Origin: Streptomyces pyxinicus
Lineage (GTDB): Bacteria; Actinomycetota; Actinomycetes; Streptomycetales; Streptomycetaceae
Reading direction: 5' to 3'
DNA length: 64,000 bases
NCBI RefSeq assembly: GCF_024753135.1
Contig: NZ_JANUGP010000005.1
Coordinates: forward strand, 124,001 to 188,000
A program made the position numbers and the translations under genes. Every line of letters begins with the position of its first letter. The first letter of the stretch is position 1. Positions 41,708 to 52,870 of the stretch are shown piece after piece. The notes under the pieces were generated by a model that worked only from the letters and a program-made list of their open reading frames with translations, was not told where the DNA came from and did no database searches.

Positions 41708-42657
41708 TGCGTCAACTCAAGATCCCCGTGCCCTGGACTTCCGGATACGGCTTGGCGAGGACGTTGCTCGCCCTGGGCACGCTGGGCACCCTGGCCTTCA
41801 GCAACTCCGCAACCCTGTTCCGCGACGTCGCCACCGTCGGCCACTATCCCCTGTGCAAAGGCGTCACCGGAGCTGGAGCGTGGTGTCTCGTCCCCTCGCA
41901 GGACTACGAGACTGTCCGCTGGCTGTGCTGCCTCGTCCTGCTGCTCGTGGCCAGCGGGTGGCGCCCGGCTTTGACGGCCGTCCCGCACGCCTACATCGCC
42001 TTCAGCGTGTTCACGGGGATCGCCATCCCTGACGGCGGCGACCAGATCACCTGGCTGCTCAGCCTGCTGATCGCCATCGTCGCGCTCGGCGATACCCGGC
42101 GCTGGCACTGGCAGGCGCAAAACCAAGAGGGAACGGTCATCGGCCCATGCCGCCGGCGCCTGGCTCTCCTCGGCACCAGCGCCCTGGTCCTGGCTCGGCT
42201 CCAGATGTCGGTCGTGTACTTCCAGGCCTGCGTGGCCAAGCTGCCGCATGCGGAGTGGGCTGACGGAACGGCGCTGTACTACTGGATCAACAACTACGCG
42301 TTCGGAGCGGCTGGTTGGCTACACCCGCTACTGGACGCGATTGTCCGGCACCCGGTCGGGGTGGCGCTGATGACGTGGCTCCCCCTGGGACTCGAACTCT
42401 CCTTGGCAGCGGCTCTGCTTCTGCCGCAAAGAGTGCGCTGGATCTTGCTGATGGCGGGGTTCATGTTCCATTTGGGCATCGCAGTTGTCATGGGTCTGTG
42501 GAGCTTCGCCCTGGCCATGTGGGCTGGGCTGCTGATCCTTCTGGCACCGCTGGGCCATGACCCGGATCTGCTCAGCTTGTTGCGACCTCGCCGAAGGGCG
42601 ACGGCTTCCCCTTCGCAGGAGTCGACGCCGGAGAGCGAACAGCCGGTGGCTGCCTGA
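41707..42657 (+). CDS. sdpB: SdpB-family multi-pass membrane protein
   Basis: 316 residues. The ATG overlaps the SdpA stop (TGATG). Several membrane helices plus the family features PHAYIAFSVFTGIAIPDGGD, VYFQACVAKLPHAEWADGTALYYW and FMFHLGIAVVMGLWSFALAMW place it in the SdpB/HTTM (vitamin K gamma-carboxylase-like) group. It works with SdpA in toxin maturation. The Ser/Glu-rich C-terminal tail follows the last helix. It ends the locus; convergent with ppdK, with a hairpin between them. Confidence 0.88.
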   Translation: MRQLKIPVPWTSGYGLARTLLALGTLGTLAFSNSATLFRDVATVGHYPLCKGVTGAGAWCLVPSQDYETVRWLCCLVLLLVASGWRPALTAVPHAYIAFSVFTGIAIPDGGDQITWLLSLLIAIVALGDTRRWHWQAQNQEGTVIGPCRRRLALLGTSALVLARLQMSVVYFQACVAKLPHAEWADGTALYYWINNYAFGAAGWLHPLLDAIVRHPVGVALMTWLPLGLELSLAAALLLPQRVRWILLMAGFMFHLGIAVVMGLWSFALAMWAGLLILLAPLGHDPDLLSLLRPRRRATASPSQESTPESEQPVAA

Positions 42658-42971
42658 CGTAAGCAACACCGGAGCGCACACCGCCCGCGTCCTCGTGGCA
42701 AGCGCGGCGGCAAGTGGTGCGCATCGCGCTGGAAGGCTGGCTCCAGCCGGCCGAAAGCGCACAGGCCGCCAGCCGAGCGACGCGCCCGGCCCTCAGCCCG
42801 AAGGGGCGGCACCCCCGCACAGGATGCCGCCCCTCTCTCGTGAACCGGAGCCGGCGCCGATCGGTGAGGGTCGGGGACCGGCGGCGGCTCCGGGGTCGAG
42901 TGGACCGTATGACCTAGCAGCCGAACCAGCCGTAAGGCCAAGCGGTCGAACCGGCCGTAGGCCCCAGCCCC
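42658..42971. other. 314-bp intergenic region between sdpB and ppdK
   Basis: No convincing gene. It holds a long hairpin (separate entry) and an imperfect tandem pair of about 21 bp near 42925-42966 (CGAACCAGCCGTAAGGCC versus CGAACCGGCCGTAGGCCC). The genes on both sides run towards it. Confidence 0.6.
42845..42893. terminator. Long hairpin between sdpB and ppdK
   Basis: CCGGAGCCGGCGCC (42845-42858) pairs with GGCGGCGGCTCCGG (42880-42893) over 14 bp with one mismatch; the loop is 21 nt. It should end transcripts of the convergent sdpB and ppdK genes; no T run. Confidence 0.65.
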
Positions 42972-45692
<2,721 letters not shown>

Positions 45693-46120
45693 GGGTCTCG
45701 ACTCCTTGAGGCCACGGTGGCTGCCCTGACGGCCAGGAACATACCCAGATCGAAGGCCCCTGGGTACGTCCACTTGCGCGTCATGGGCCCGTAACCACTC
45801 GTCCGCCAGCGGATCGAAAGTCAAGGCTTGGCAAGCCAAGCGGCGCTGGTGTTTTCATTTCTTGAACGCAGCCATGCCTTCAGGGGTAACAAACCGCTCG
45901 GATGAGCGGGGCTTGACACGGTTGAGTTCGATCGATGAACGATCATCGGGTGGCACCGAGTGCCACCCCTTGAGGAAGTGCAACCGTGCTTGATCCGCTC
46001 ATCTGAGCGCAACCCTTATCAAGGGTGGCGAGAATCACGCTGCCACAGGCCGCCGGATTTCACCATGCGGACCGTCCCGCGGACCCTGAAACACACCCCG
46101 CCGCACCGGAAACCCGGACG
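45693..46120. promoter_or_regulatory. 428-bp structured region upstream of ppdK
   Basis: No credible ORF. It contains GGCTTGGCAAGCC (45824-45836), several GCTC...GAGC pairs, GATCG-N5-CGATC (about 45930-45944), and a perfect hairpin GGGTGGCAC-cga-GTGCCACCC at 45948-45968. A TTGACA at 45913-45918 on the + strand could be a -35. The region could carry the ppdK promoter and leader, a small RNA gene, or both; sequence alone does not decide. Confidence 0.45.
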
Positions 46121-47350
46121 TCACACGCCCAGCGCGCGCAACCGCTCCTCCACCCGCTGCGGCGCGTACAGGTACTCCACGACCAGCGCACCCGCTCCGA
46201 TGAGCGCGGCCCGGTCACCCCAGCGCGAGGTGAGCACGTCCAGACCGGCCGTGGAGCGGGGCAGCGCCCGTTGGTAGAGCAGCTCCCGCACGCCCGTGAG
46301 GAAGGGGGTTCCGGCCAAATCCCCGGCGATCATCAGCACCCCGGGGTTGAGCAGGGTCACCACCGTCGCCAGCACGTCCCCCACCCGGCGCCCGGCCTCC
46401 CGGGCCAGCGCGGCGGCCTCCGGGTGCCCGGCGGCCAGCAGCTCCCGCACGTCCGCGCCGGACTCGGCCGGCACCCCGGACTCGGCGAGGCGCCGGGCCA
46501 CGGCACCCCCGCTCGCCACGGCGGCGAGACAGCCGTACGAACCGCACCGGCACAGCGCCTCCGTGCCGACCCGGATGTGCCCGATGTCGCCCGCGCCGCC
46601 GTCGATGCCCCGGTAGATCGAGCCGTCCACCACGACCCCGGCGCCGATCCCGGTGGAGACCTTCACCAGGACGAACGCCGCGCAGTCCGGGTGGCCGGTG
46701 CGCTGTTCGCCGTAGGCCATGAGGTTGGCGTCGTTGTCGACCAGGACCGGCACCGCCGGGGCGCCGGAGTGTTCGGTGAGGGCGCGGGAGAGGCGGCCCC
46801 TGATGTCGTAGCCGTCCCAGCCCGGCATCATCGGGGGCTGCACCACCCGGCCGGTCCCGCTGTCCACGGGCCCCGGTACGGCGAGCCCGATCCCGCACAC
46901 CCGCGCGGCCGGGCGGTCCGCCTTCACCAGCAGTTCGGCGAACCAGCGGCCCAGCTCGCCCAGCACCCGCTCCGGGCCGTCCTCCACCACCAGCGTGCCG
47001 GCGTGCTCGGCCAGGATCTCGCCGGACAGGGTGAGCACGGCGGCACGGGCGTGCCGGGTGTCCAGGTCGGCGGCGAGGACGACCGCGTGCGCGTCGTCGA
47101 ACTCCAGGGTGATCGCGGGGCGCCCGCCGAGCGGCGAGTCGACCGGGCCGCCCGCGCCCTCGCGCAGCCAGCCGGCCCGGAACAGCCGGTCCAGGCGCTG
47201 GCCGACGGTGGCCCGGGACAGTCCGGTCGCCTGCTGGAGGGCACCGCGGGTCACGGCCCGCCCGCTGCGCACCAGTTCGAGCAGGTCCCCGGCACCGGCC
47301 TGACCACCGCCGCGGGTGGTCGTACCGGTGCGGCCCGGACGTCCGGTCAT
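46121..47350 (-). CDS. ROK-family transcriptional regulator
   Basis: 409 residues from the ATG at 47350 (SD GGGGG). An N-terminal winged helix (LLELVRSGRAVTRGALQQAT, GLSRATVGQRLDRLF) is fused to a sugar-kinase-like ROK domain with VLAADLDTRHARA, VDNDANLMAYGE, GIGAGVVVDGSIYRG and the zinc motif GHIRVGTEALCRCGSYGCLA. ROK regulators sense sugars or sugar phosphates and control carbohydrate genes. It is divergent from the glycosidase pair at 47471 and 48999, which are its likely targets. The third zinc-motif residue region ends CLA, where CLE is usual. Confidence 0.9.
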   Translation of the reverse strand: MTGRPGRTGTTTRGGGQAGAGDLLELVRSGRAVTRGALQQATGLSRATVGQRLDRLFRAGWLREGAGGPVDSPLGGRPAITLEFDDAHAVVLAADLDTRHARAAVLTLSGEILAEHAGTLVVEDGPERVLGELGRWFAELLVKADRPAARVCGIGLAVPGPVDSGTGRVVQPPMMPGWDGYDIRGRLSRALTEHSGAPAVPVLVDNDANLMAYGEQRTGHPDCAAFVLVKVSTGIGAGVVVDGSIYRGIDGGAGDIGHIRVGTEALCRCGSYGCLAAVASGGAVARRLAESGVPAESGADVRELLAAGHPEAAALAREAGRRVGDVLATVVTLLNPGVLMIAGDLAGTPFLTGVRELLYQRALPRSTAGLDVLTSRWGDRAALIGAGALVVEYLYAPQRVEERLRALGV

Positions 47351-47470
47351 GCGCACCCCCTTGTGCTTCTCAAGCCTGCATTACATGATGAGTTATGCGT
47401 GTTAAATAGACGTAACCCTACGGTGGCCCTGACCGAACGCATCCGGCCGAACGTCTTCCGGGGAGCCCGA

Positions 47471-48916
47471 GTGGACCGCACCGCCCAGCTGACCGCACGT
47501 CCGGCGCCGCCCGGGATCGCATACGATCCTCCGGCCTCCGGCACGTCCCCGCACGTCAGGGCCGCCCGGGTGCTCACCGCGAACTGGACCGGCCGCTCCA
47601 CGGTCCCCTCCCGGAGCCTGTACCCGCACCAGTGGTCCTGGGACTCGGCGTTCATCGCGATCGGACTGCGCCACCTCTCACCCTTACGGGCCCAGACGGA
47701 ACTGGAGACCCTGCTGACGGCCCAGTGGGCCGACGGGCGCGTCCCGCACATCGTCTTCAACCCCGCCGTCCCCCTCGACGCCTACTTCCCCGGGCCCGAC
47801 TTCTGGCGCTCCGCCACCGCCGGGCGTCACGCGGGCGCCCCGCGCACCGTACAGACCTCCGGCATCGTGCAGCCACCGGTCCACGCCCTCGCGGCCTGGC
47901 TGGTGCACCTGGCCGACCCCGGACTGTCCCACGCCCGGGGCTTCCTGGTCCGGGTGTACCCGCGCCTGGCCGCCTGGCACCGCTATCTGCTGCGCCGCCG
48001 GGACCTGGGCGGCGGCGGCCTGGTGAGCGTCGTCCACCCCTGGGAGCAGGGCATGGACAACAGCCCCTGCTGGGACGCACCGCTGGCCCGGATCGTCCCC
48101 GCCCCGCCCCGCTCCTTCCGCCGCGCCGACCTCACCCACGGCGCCCCCGAGGACCGGCCGACCGACCTGGACTACGGGCGGTACGTGCGCCTCGCGACCG
48201 ACTACCGGGACGCCGGGTACGCGGACGGGCACGCCGACGGGCACACCAACGCGTACGCCGACGGAAGCGGCGGCTTCGCGGTGGAGGACCCGGCGTTCAA
48301 CGCCCTGCTCATCGCCTCCGAGCACGCGCTGGCCCTGATCGCCGAGGAACTGGGCACCCCCGGCACCGCCCGGCGCGCGCGAGCCGAGCGGCTGACGGCG
48401 GCCCTGGTGGAGCGGCTGTGGGACCCGGAGGCGGGCCAGTTCCGGTGCCGGGACCTGCGGGCGCCAACTCCGGACAGGGGCCTGCTCCCCGAGCGAAGCG
48501 TCTCCGGCCTGATCCCCCTCCTCCTCCCCACCCTCCCCCACCCCGTCGCCGCCGCCCTCGTCCGCACCCTCACCGGCCCGCACTTCTCGCTCGGGGACCG
48601 CACCCGGCTCGTCCCCAGCCACGACCTCCGCTCCGCCGCCTTCGACCCGCACCGCTACTGGCGCGGCCCCGCCTGGTTCAACACCGGCTGGCTGCTGGAG
48701 CACGGCCTGCGCACGCACGGCGAACGGGACCTGGCCGACGCCCTGCGCGAGGCGGTCGTCACGCTCGCCGACGCCAGCGGCTACGCGGAGTACGTCGACC
48801 CGTACACCGGCGAGGCGTGCGGCGCGACCGGCTTCGGCTGGACCGCCGCACTCGCGCTCGACCTGCACCACGCACCGCTCGCCCCACCGGTACCAGAACT
48901 CACCCCACCTGCATAA
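47471..48916 (+). CDS. MGH1/GH63-type glycoside hydrolase
   Basis: 481 residues from the GTG at 47471 (SD GGGGAG, 5 nt upstream); an in-frame GTG at 47423 has no SD. The (alpha/alpha)6 catalytic barrel motifs are PHQWSWDSAFIAIGLRHL (the Asp may be the general acid), VHPWEQGMDNSPCWDA, FNALLIASEHAL, and RYWRGPAWFNTGWLLEHGL, the pattern of mannosylglycerate/glucosylglycerate hydrolase-like and GH63 enzymes. No signal peptide, so it is cytoplasmic. The preferred substrate cannot be inferred; compatible-solute or oligosaccharide breakdown is likely. The next gene (82 bp on) is a related barrel enzyme. Confidence 0.82.
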   Translation: MDRTAQLTARPAPPGIAYDPPASGTSPHVRAARVLTANWTGRSTVPSRSLYPHQWSWDSAFIAIGLRHLSPLRAQTELETLLTAQWADGRVPHIVFNPAVPLDAYFPGPDFWRSATAGRHAGAPRTVQTSGIVQPPVHALAAWLVHLADPGLSHARGFLVRVYPRLAAWHRYLLRRRDLGGGGLVSVVHPWEQGMDNSPCWDAPLARIVPAPPRSFRRADLTHGAPEDRPTDLDYGRYVRLATDYRDAGYADGHADGHTNAYADGSGGFAVEDPAFNALLIASEHALALIAEELGTPGTARRARAERLTAALVERLWDPEAGQFRCRDLRAPTPDRGLLPERSVSGLIPLLLPTLPHPVAAALVRTLTGPHFSLGDRTRLVPSHDLRSAAFDPHRYWRGPAWFNTGWLLEHGLRTHGERDLADALREAVVTLADASGYAEYVDPYTGEACGATGFGWTAALALDLHHAPLAPPVPELTPPA

Positions 48917-48998
48917 AGACCTTCTCAAAGGCCCCCGGCAGGGCGTGTCCCCGGCGGGCACCGGCACGTTCGACAAGTGACAAGGGAGGCGACCGGGC

Positions 48999-50942
48999 AT
49001 GACGGACCGGCATCATCTGCTCGTGCACGGGGCGACGTTCGCCGCCGTGGGCGACCGGGGAGACATCAGCGGGGTCCGGGGCGGCAGCTCCCCGGACGGC
49101 CTGTTCGTACGGGACGCCCGGCACCTCAGCCGCTGGCAGCTCACCGTCGACGGCGCGGTGCCCGAGGTGCTGCGCCCGGTCGCGGACGGCGACGCGGCGC
49201 GCTGTGTGCTGGTCCCGCGCGGCGGCCGGCAGGAGCCACCGGCGCACGTGCTGTTCCGGGAGCAGGCGGTCGGCGACAGCTCGCTCGTGGAGTCACTGCG
49301 GGTGACCAGCAACCGCCCGGTGCCCAGCACGATCCGGCTCGCGCTCACCGTCGACGCCGACTTCACCGACCAGTTCGAGCTGCGCTCCGACCACCGCACC
49401 TACGTCAAGGCCGGCGCCGTGCGCTCTCGCGAAGTCCTGGACGACGGCATCGAGTTCACCTACCGGCGCGCCGAATGGCGGTCCTGTACGACCATCACCT
49501 CCGAGCCGGCGCCCGAGGCCGTGGAGGAGACCGGTACCGGGGCCCGGCGGCTGGTGTGGACCCTGGAGCTGGAGCCGCACGGCACGACCACGCTGATACT
49601 GCGGGTCATCGCCCGCCCGCACGGCGACCGGCGGGCCCTGCGGGTGCCTCGCGACCCGGCCGCCGCGCACGAGCAACTCCGAGCAGCGGAAGCCGAGTTC
49701 ATGGAGGGCGTGGCCTTCCCGGCCGGCTGGCCCGAGCTGTCGGCGGTCTGCGCGCGCGGCCTCGCCGACCTCGCCGCGCTCCAGGTGCCGGCCACCGGAC
49801 CGGACGGCGAGGACCTGCGCGTGCCGGCCGCGGGCGCCCCCTGGTTCCTCACCCTGCTCGGCCGGGACGCCCTGCTCACCGCCCTGTTCGCACTGCCCTA
49901 CCGCCCCCGGCTGGCCGCCGCCACGCTCCCCGCGCTGGCCGCGGTCCAGGCCACCGGGTCCGGCACCGGCCTCTCCCCGGTCGCCCAGCCCGGCAAGATC
50001 GTGCACGAGGTACGGCACGGGGAGCTGGCCCACTTCGGGCAGGTGCCCTACGGCCGCTACTACGGCTCGGTCGACGCCACCCCGCTCTTCCTGGTGCTGC
50101 TCGGCGCGTACACCGAGCGGACCTCGGACCCGGCGCTCGCCCGCCGCCTGGAGCCGCACGCCCGCGCCGCGATCGGCTGGATGCTCGACCACGGCGGCCT
50201 CACCTCGCGCGGCTACCTCGTCTACCGCGCCGACGCGGGCGGCCTCGCCAACCAGAACTGGAAGGACTCCCCCGGCGCGATCTGCTGCGCCGACGGCACC
50301 CGGCCGACCGGCGCGGTGATGGCGGCGGGCGCGCAGGGCTACGCGTACGACGCGCTGCGCCGCACCGCGTGGCTGGCGCGCACGGTGTGGTCCGACGGGA
50401 CGTACGCGGCACTCCTGGAGCAGGCGGCGGCCGATCTGCGGGACCGCTTCCAGCGGGACTTCTGGATGCCGGAGCACGCCTTCCCGGCGCTCGCGCTGGA
50501 CGGGGACGGCCGCCGGATCGACGCGCTGGCCTCCGACGCCGGGCACCTGCTGTGGTCGGGGCTGCTGGACAAGGAGTACGGCGAGGTGGTCGGCCGGCGG
50601 CTGCTGGAGCCGGACTTCTTCTCCGGCTGGGGCGTGCGCACCCTGGCCGCCGGGCAGCCCGCCTACCACCCGCTCTCCTACCACCGGGGCTCGGTGTGGC
50701 CGCACGACAACGCCCTGATCGCGCTGGGCCTCGCGCGCTACGGACTGCACGACGAGGCGCGGACGGTGGCGCAGGCCCTGGTGGACGCGGCGACGGCGGG
50801 CGACCACCGGCTGCCGGAGGTGCTGGCGGGGTACGGCCGGGACGCGTTCCCGTCCCCGGTGCCGTACCCGCACGCCTGTGTGCGCGAGTCCCGCTCGGCG
50901 GCGGCCCCGCTGGCCCTGCTGACGGCGGTGGGCGGCGTGTAG
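48999..50942 (+). CDS. Glycogen-debranching-like amylo-alpha-1,6-glucosidase family protein
   Basis: 647 residues. The N-terminal beta-sandwich domain (about 1-240, LVHGATFAAVGDRGDISGV, GLFVRDARHLSRWQLTVDG) is typical of bacterial debranching-enzyme N-terminal domains, and the C-terminal (alpha/alpha)6 barrel (about 250-640) carries GAPWFLTLLGRDALLTALF, LVYRADAGGLANQNWKDSPG and YHRGSVWPHDNALIALGL with the acidic residues of GH15/GH133-like enzymes. The SD GGGAGG precedes the ATG. Together with the previous gene and the divergent ROK regulator it forms a small carbohydrate module. No signal peptide. Confidence 0.85.
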   Translation: MTDRHHLLVHGATFAAVGDRGDISGVRGGSSPDGLFVRDARHLSRWQLTVDGAVPEVLRPVADGDAARCVLVPRGGRQEPPAHVLFREQAVGDSSLVESLRVTSNRPVPSTIRLALTVDADFTDQFELRSDHRTYVKAGAVRSREVLDDGIEFTYRRAEWRSCTTITSEPAPEAVEETGTGARRLVWTLELEPHGTTTLILRVIARPHGDRRALRVPRDPAAAHEQLRAAEAEFMEGVAFPAGWPELSAVCARGLADLAALQVPATGPDGEDLRVPAAGAPWFLTLLGRDALLTALFALPYRPRLAAATLPALAAVQATGSGTGLSPVAQPGKIVHEVRHGELAHFGQVPYGRYYGSVDATPLFLVLLGAYTERTSDPALARRLEPHARAAIGWMLDHGGLTSRGYLVYRADAGGLANQNWKDSPGAICCADGTRPTGAVMAAGAQGYAYDALRRTAWLARTVWSDGTYAALLEQAAADLRDRFQRDFWMPEHAFPALALDGDGRRIDALASDAGHLLWSGLLDKEYGEVVGRRLLEPDFFSGWGVRTLAAGQPAYHPLSYHRGSVWPHDNALIALGLARYGLHDEARTVAQALVDAATAGDHRLPEVLAGYGRDAFPSPVPYPHACVRESRSAAAPLALLTAVGGV

Positions 50943-51062
50943 CGGTGGCGCGGCGGGCGTTTGCCAGGTGTTTGCCGGGCGCCCGTGAACAGGGGCGAGG
51001 GGGTGGCCGTACGAAGGTGCGTCACGGGTCTCGCTCAGGAAAGGGCCGCCGGGTTGTCCACG

Positions 51063-52838
51063 ATGTCCACGCACACGAGTACGGGTCAGTCGTCGGGGGC
51101 GGCCGGGGATAATGAGTCCCCCGCTGTCGTGTCCCGCTCCATCCCCCGGCCGTGGAAGGCGCTCGCCGCACGCGTCCGCCGGTGGCGGCAGGCGCACCCG
51201 ACGGCAACCCGGGCCCTCTCCCTGACCCTCACCACCCTCGCCGCCGTGTTCGTCCTCGCGGCACTGGTCCTGCCGAACAGGGTCGTCGGACTCGGACCGG
51301 CGACGTTCCTGCGCATCCCCGGTGAGGCGGTGATCGGCGCGGCGGTGCTGCTCGCGCTGCCGCGCCGGGCCCGGGCGGCGGTGGCGGCCGTGGGCGGGGT
51401 GGCGCTCGGGGCGATGACGGTGCTGAACCTGCTCGACATGGGCTTCGACCAGTACCTCGGCCGCGACTTCAACGTCATCCTGGACTGGGAGCTGTTCGGC
51501 GACGCGGAGTCGTATCTGGAGGACTCCCTGGGCCGCACCACGACCCTGGCGGCGGTGGCCGGTGTGCTCGTGCTCGTGGCGCTCCTGCTGATCCTCCCGG
51601 CGCTGTCCCTCGTCCGGCTGGGCAACGCGCTGGCCCGGCACACGGGGACCGCGACCCGGGGCACGCTGATCGCCGGGGTCGTCTGGATCACCTGCACCTC
51701 GCTGGGCCTCCAGGTGGCGGGGGTGCCCCTCGCCGCCGACCGCACCGCGAGCGCGCTGAAGGTCCAGGCGCGCCGGGTCTCGGACACGCTGCGGGACGAG
51801 GCGGAGTTCCGGAAGGTGGCCCGGGTCGACGCGTTCGGGAACACGCCGGGCAGCCAACTGGTCCCGGAGCTGCGGGGCAAGGACGTGATCTTCACGTTCA
51901 TCGAGAGCTACGGCCGCAGCGCGATCGAGGACCCGATCATGGCGCCCGGTGTGGACAGCACCCTGGACGTGCGCACCAAAGCGCTGGCCAAGGCCGGGTT
52001 CCACGCGAAGAGCGGCTGGCTGACGTCGGCGACGTACGGCGGCAGCAGCTGGCTGGGCCACTCCACGACCATGTCGGGCCTGTGGATCAGCAACCAGCAG
52101 CGCTACCGCACGGTGATGGCCAGCGACCACCTGAGCCTGACGGAGGCGTTCAGGAGGACGGGCGACTTCGACACGGTCGGGGTGATGCCGGGTGTCCAGA
52201 AGGGCTGGCCGGAGCAGCAGTGGTACGGCCTGGACAAGGTCTACAACGCCTTCCAACTGGGCTACCAGGGGCCCAAGTTCAGCTGGTCCACCATGCCAGA
52301 CCAGTACGCCCTCCAGCAGTACCAGGAGCGGGTGCACAGCAAGCGGCCGGCCGACGGCAGGTCACGGATGTCGCTGCTGATCCTGACGTCCAGTCACCAG
52401 CCGTGGGCACCGATCCCGAAGATGGTCGACTGGGACCGACTGGGCGACGGCTCGGTCTTCAAGGGCATCGAGGCGGCGGGCGACAAGCCGGCCGACGTCA
52501 TCGCCGACACCTCCAAGTCCCGCGCGGAGTACGGCAAGTCGATCCAGTACTCGGTGACCGCGCTCACCGAGTGGCTGGAGCGGTACGGCACCGACGACAC
52601 GGTCCTCGTCTTCCTCGGCGACCACCAGCCCATCGCCCGCGTCAGCGGCAACCACGCCAGCCGCGACGTCCCGGTCTCCCTCGTGGCCAAGGACCCGAAG
52701 ATCCTGGACAAGATCACCGACTGGAACTGGACGGACGGCCTCCGCCCGGCCCACGACGCCCCGGTCTGGAAGATGAACACCTTCCGCGACCGCTTCCTGA
52801 CGGCGTACGGCTCGACGCCGCATCCGAGGAAGGGCTGA
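51063..52838 (+). CDS. Sulfatase-superfamily membrane enzyme (LTA-synthase-like)
   Basis: 591 residues from ATG 51063 (SD weak; an in-frame TTG at 51054 is close). Four to five N-terminal membrane helices (about 45-215) precede an extracellular alkaline-phosphatase-superfamily domain: VIFTFIESYGRSAIEDP holds the metal ligand and the nucleophile Ser/Thr position, then GWLTSATYGGSSWLGHST, and FLGDHQPIARVSGNH carries the second metal site (Asp-His). LTA synthases move phosphoglycerol from lipids onto a wall glycan; homologues in Streptomyces may make glycerol-phosphate polymers or transfer phosphoethanolamine. It follows the glycosidase genes by 120 bp on the same strand. Confidence 0.8.
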   Translation: MSTHTSTGQSSGAAGDNESPAVVSRSIPRPWKALAARVRRWRQAHPTATRALSLTLTTLAAVFVLAALVLPNRVVGLGPATFLRIPGEAVIGAAVLLALPRRARAAVAAVGGVALGAMTVLNLLDMGFDQYLGRDFNVILDWELFGDAESYLEDSLGRTTTLAAVAGVLVLVALLLILPALSLVRLGNALARHTGTATRGTLIAGVVWITCTSLGLQVAGVPLAADRTASALKVQARRVSDTLRDEAEFRKVARVDAFGNTPGSQLVPELRGKDVIFTFIESYGRSAIEDPIMAPGVDSTLDVRTKALAKAGFHAKSGWLTSATYGGSSWLGHSTTMSGLWISNQQRYRTVMASDHLSLTEAFRRTGDFDTVGVMPGVQKGWPEQQWYGLDKVYNAFQLGYQGPKFSWSTMPDQYALQQYQERVHSKRPADGRSRMSLLILTSSHQPWAPIPKMVDWDRLGDGSVFKGIEAAGDKPADVIADTSKSRAEYGKSIQYSVTALTEWLERYGTDDTVLVFLGDHQPIARVSGNHASRDVPVSLVAKDPKILDKITDWNWTDGLRPAHDAPVWKMNTFRDRFLTAYGSTPHPRKG

Positions 52839-52847
52839 CGAAGCCCC

Positions 52848-52870
52848 CCGGGGGGGGAGTCACCCCCCGG
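52848..52870. terminator. Short hairpin at the sulfatase-dusB junction
   Basis: CCGGGGGG (52848-52855) and CCCCCCGG (52863-52870) form an 8-bp stem that overlaps the dusB stop. The genes converge here with 21 bp between stops. Confidence 0.6.
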
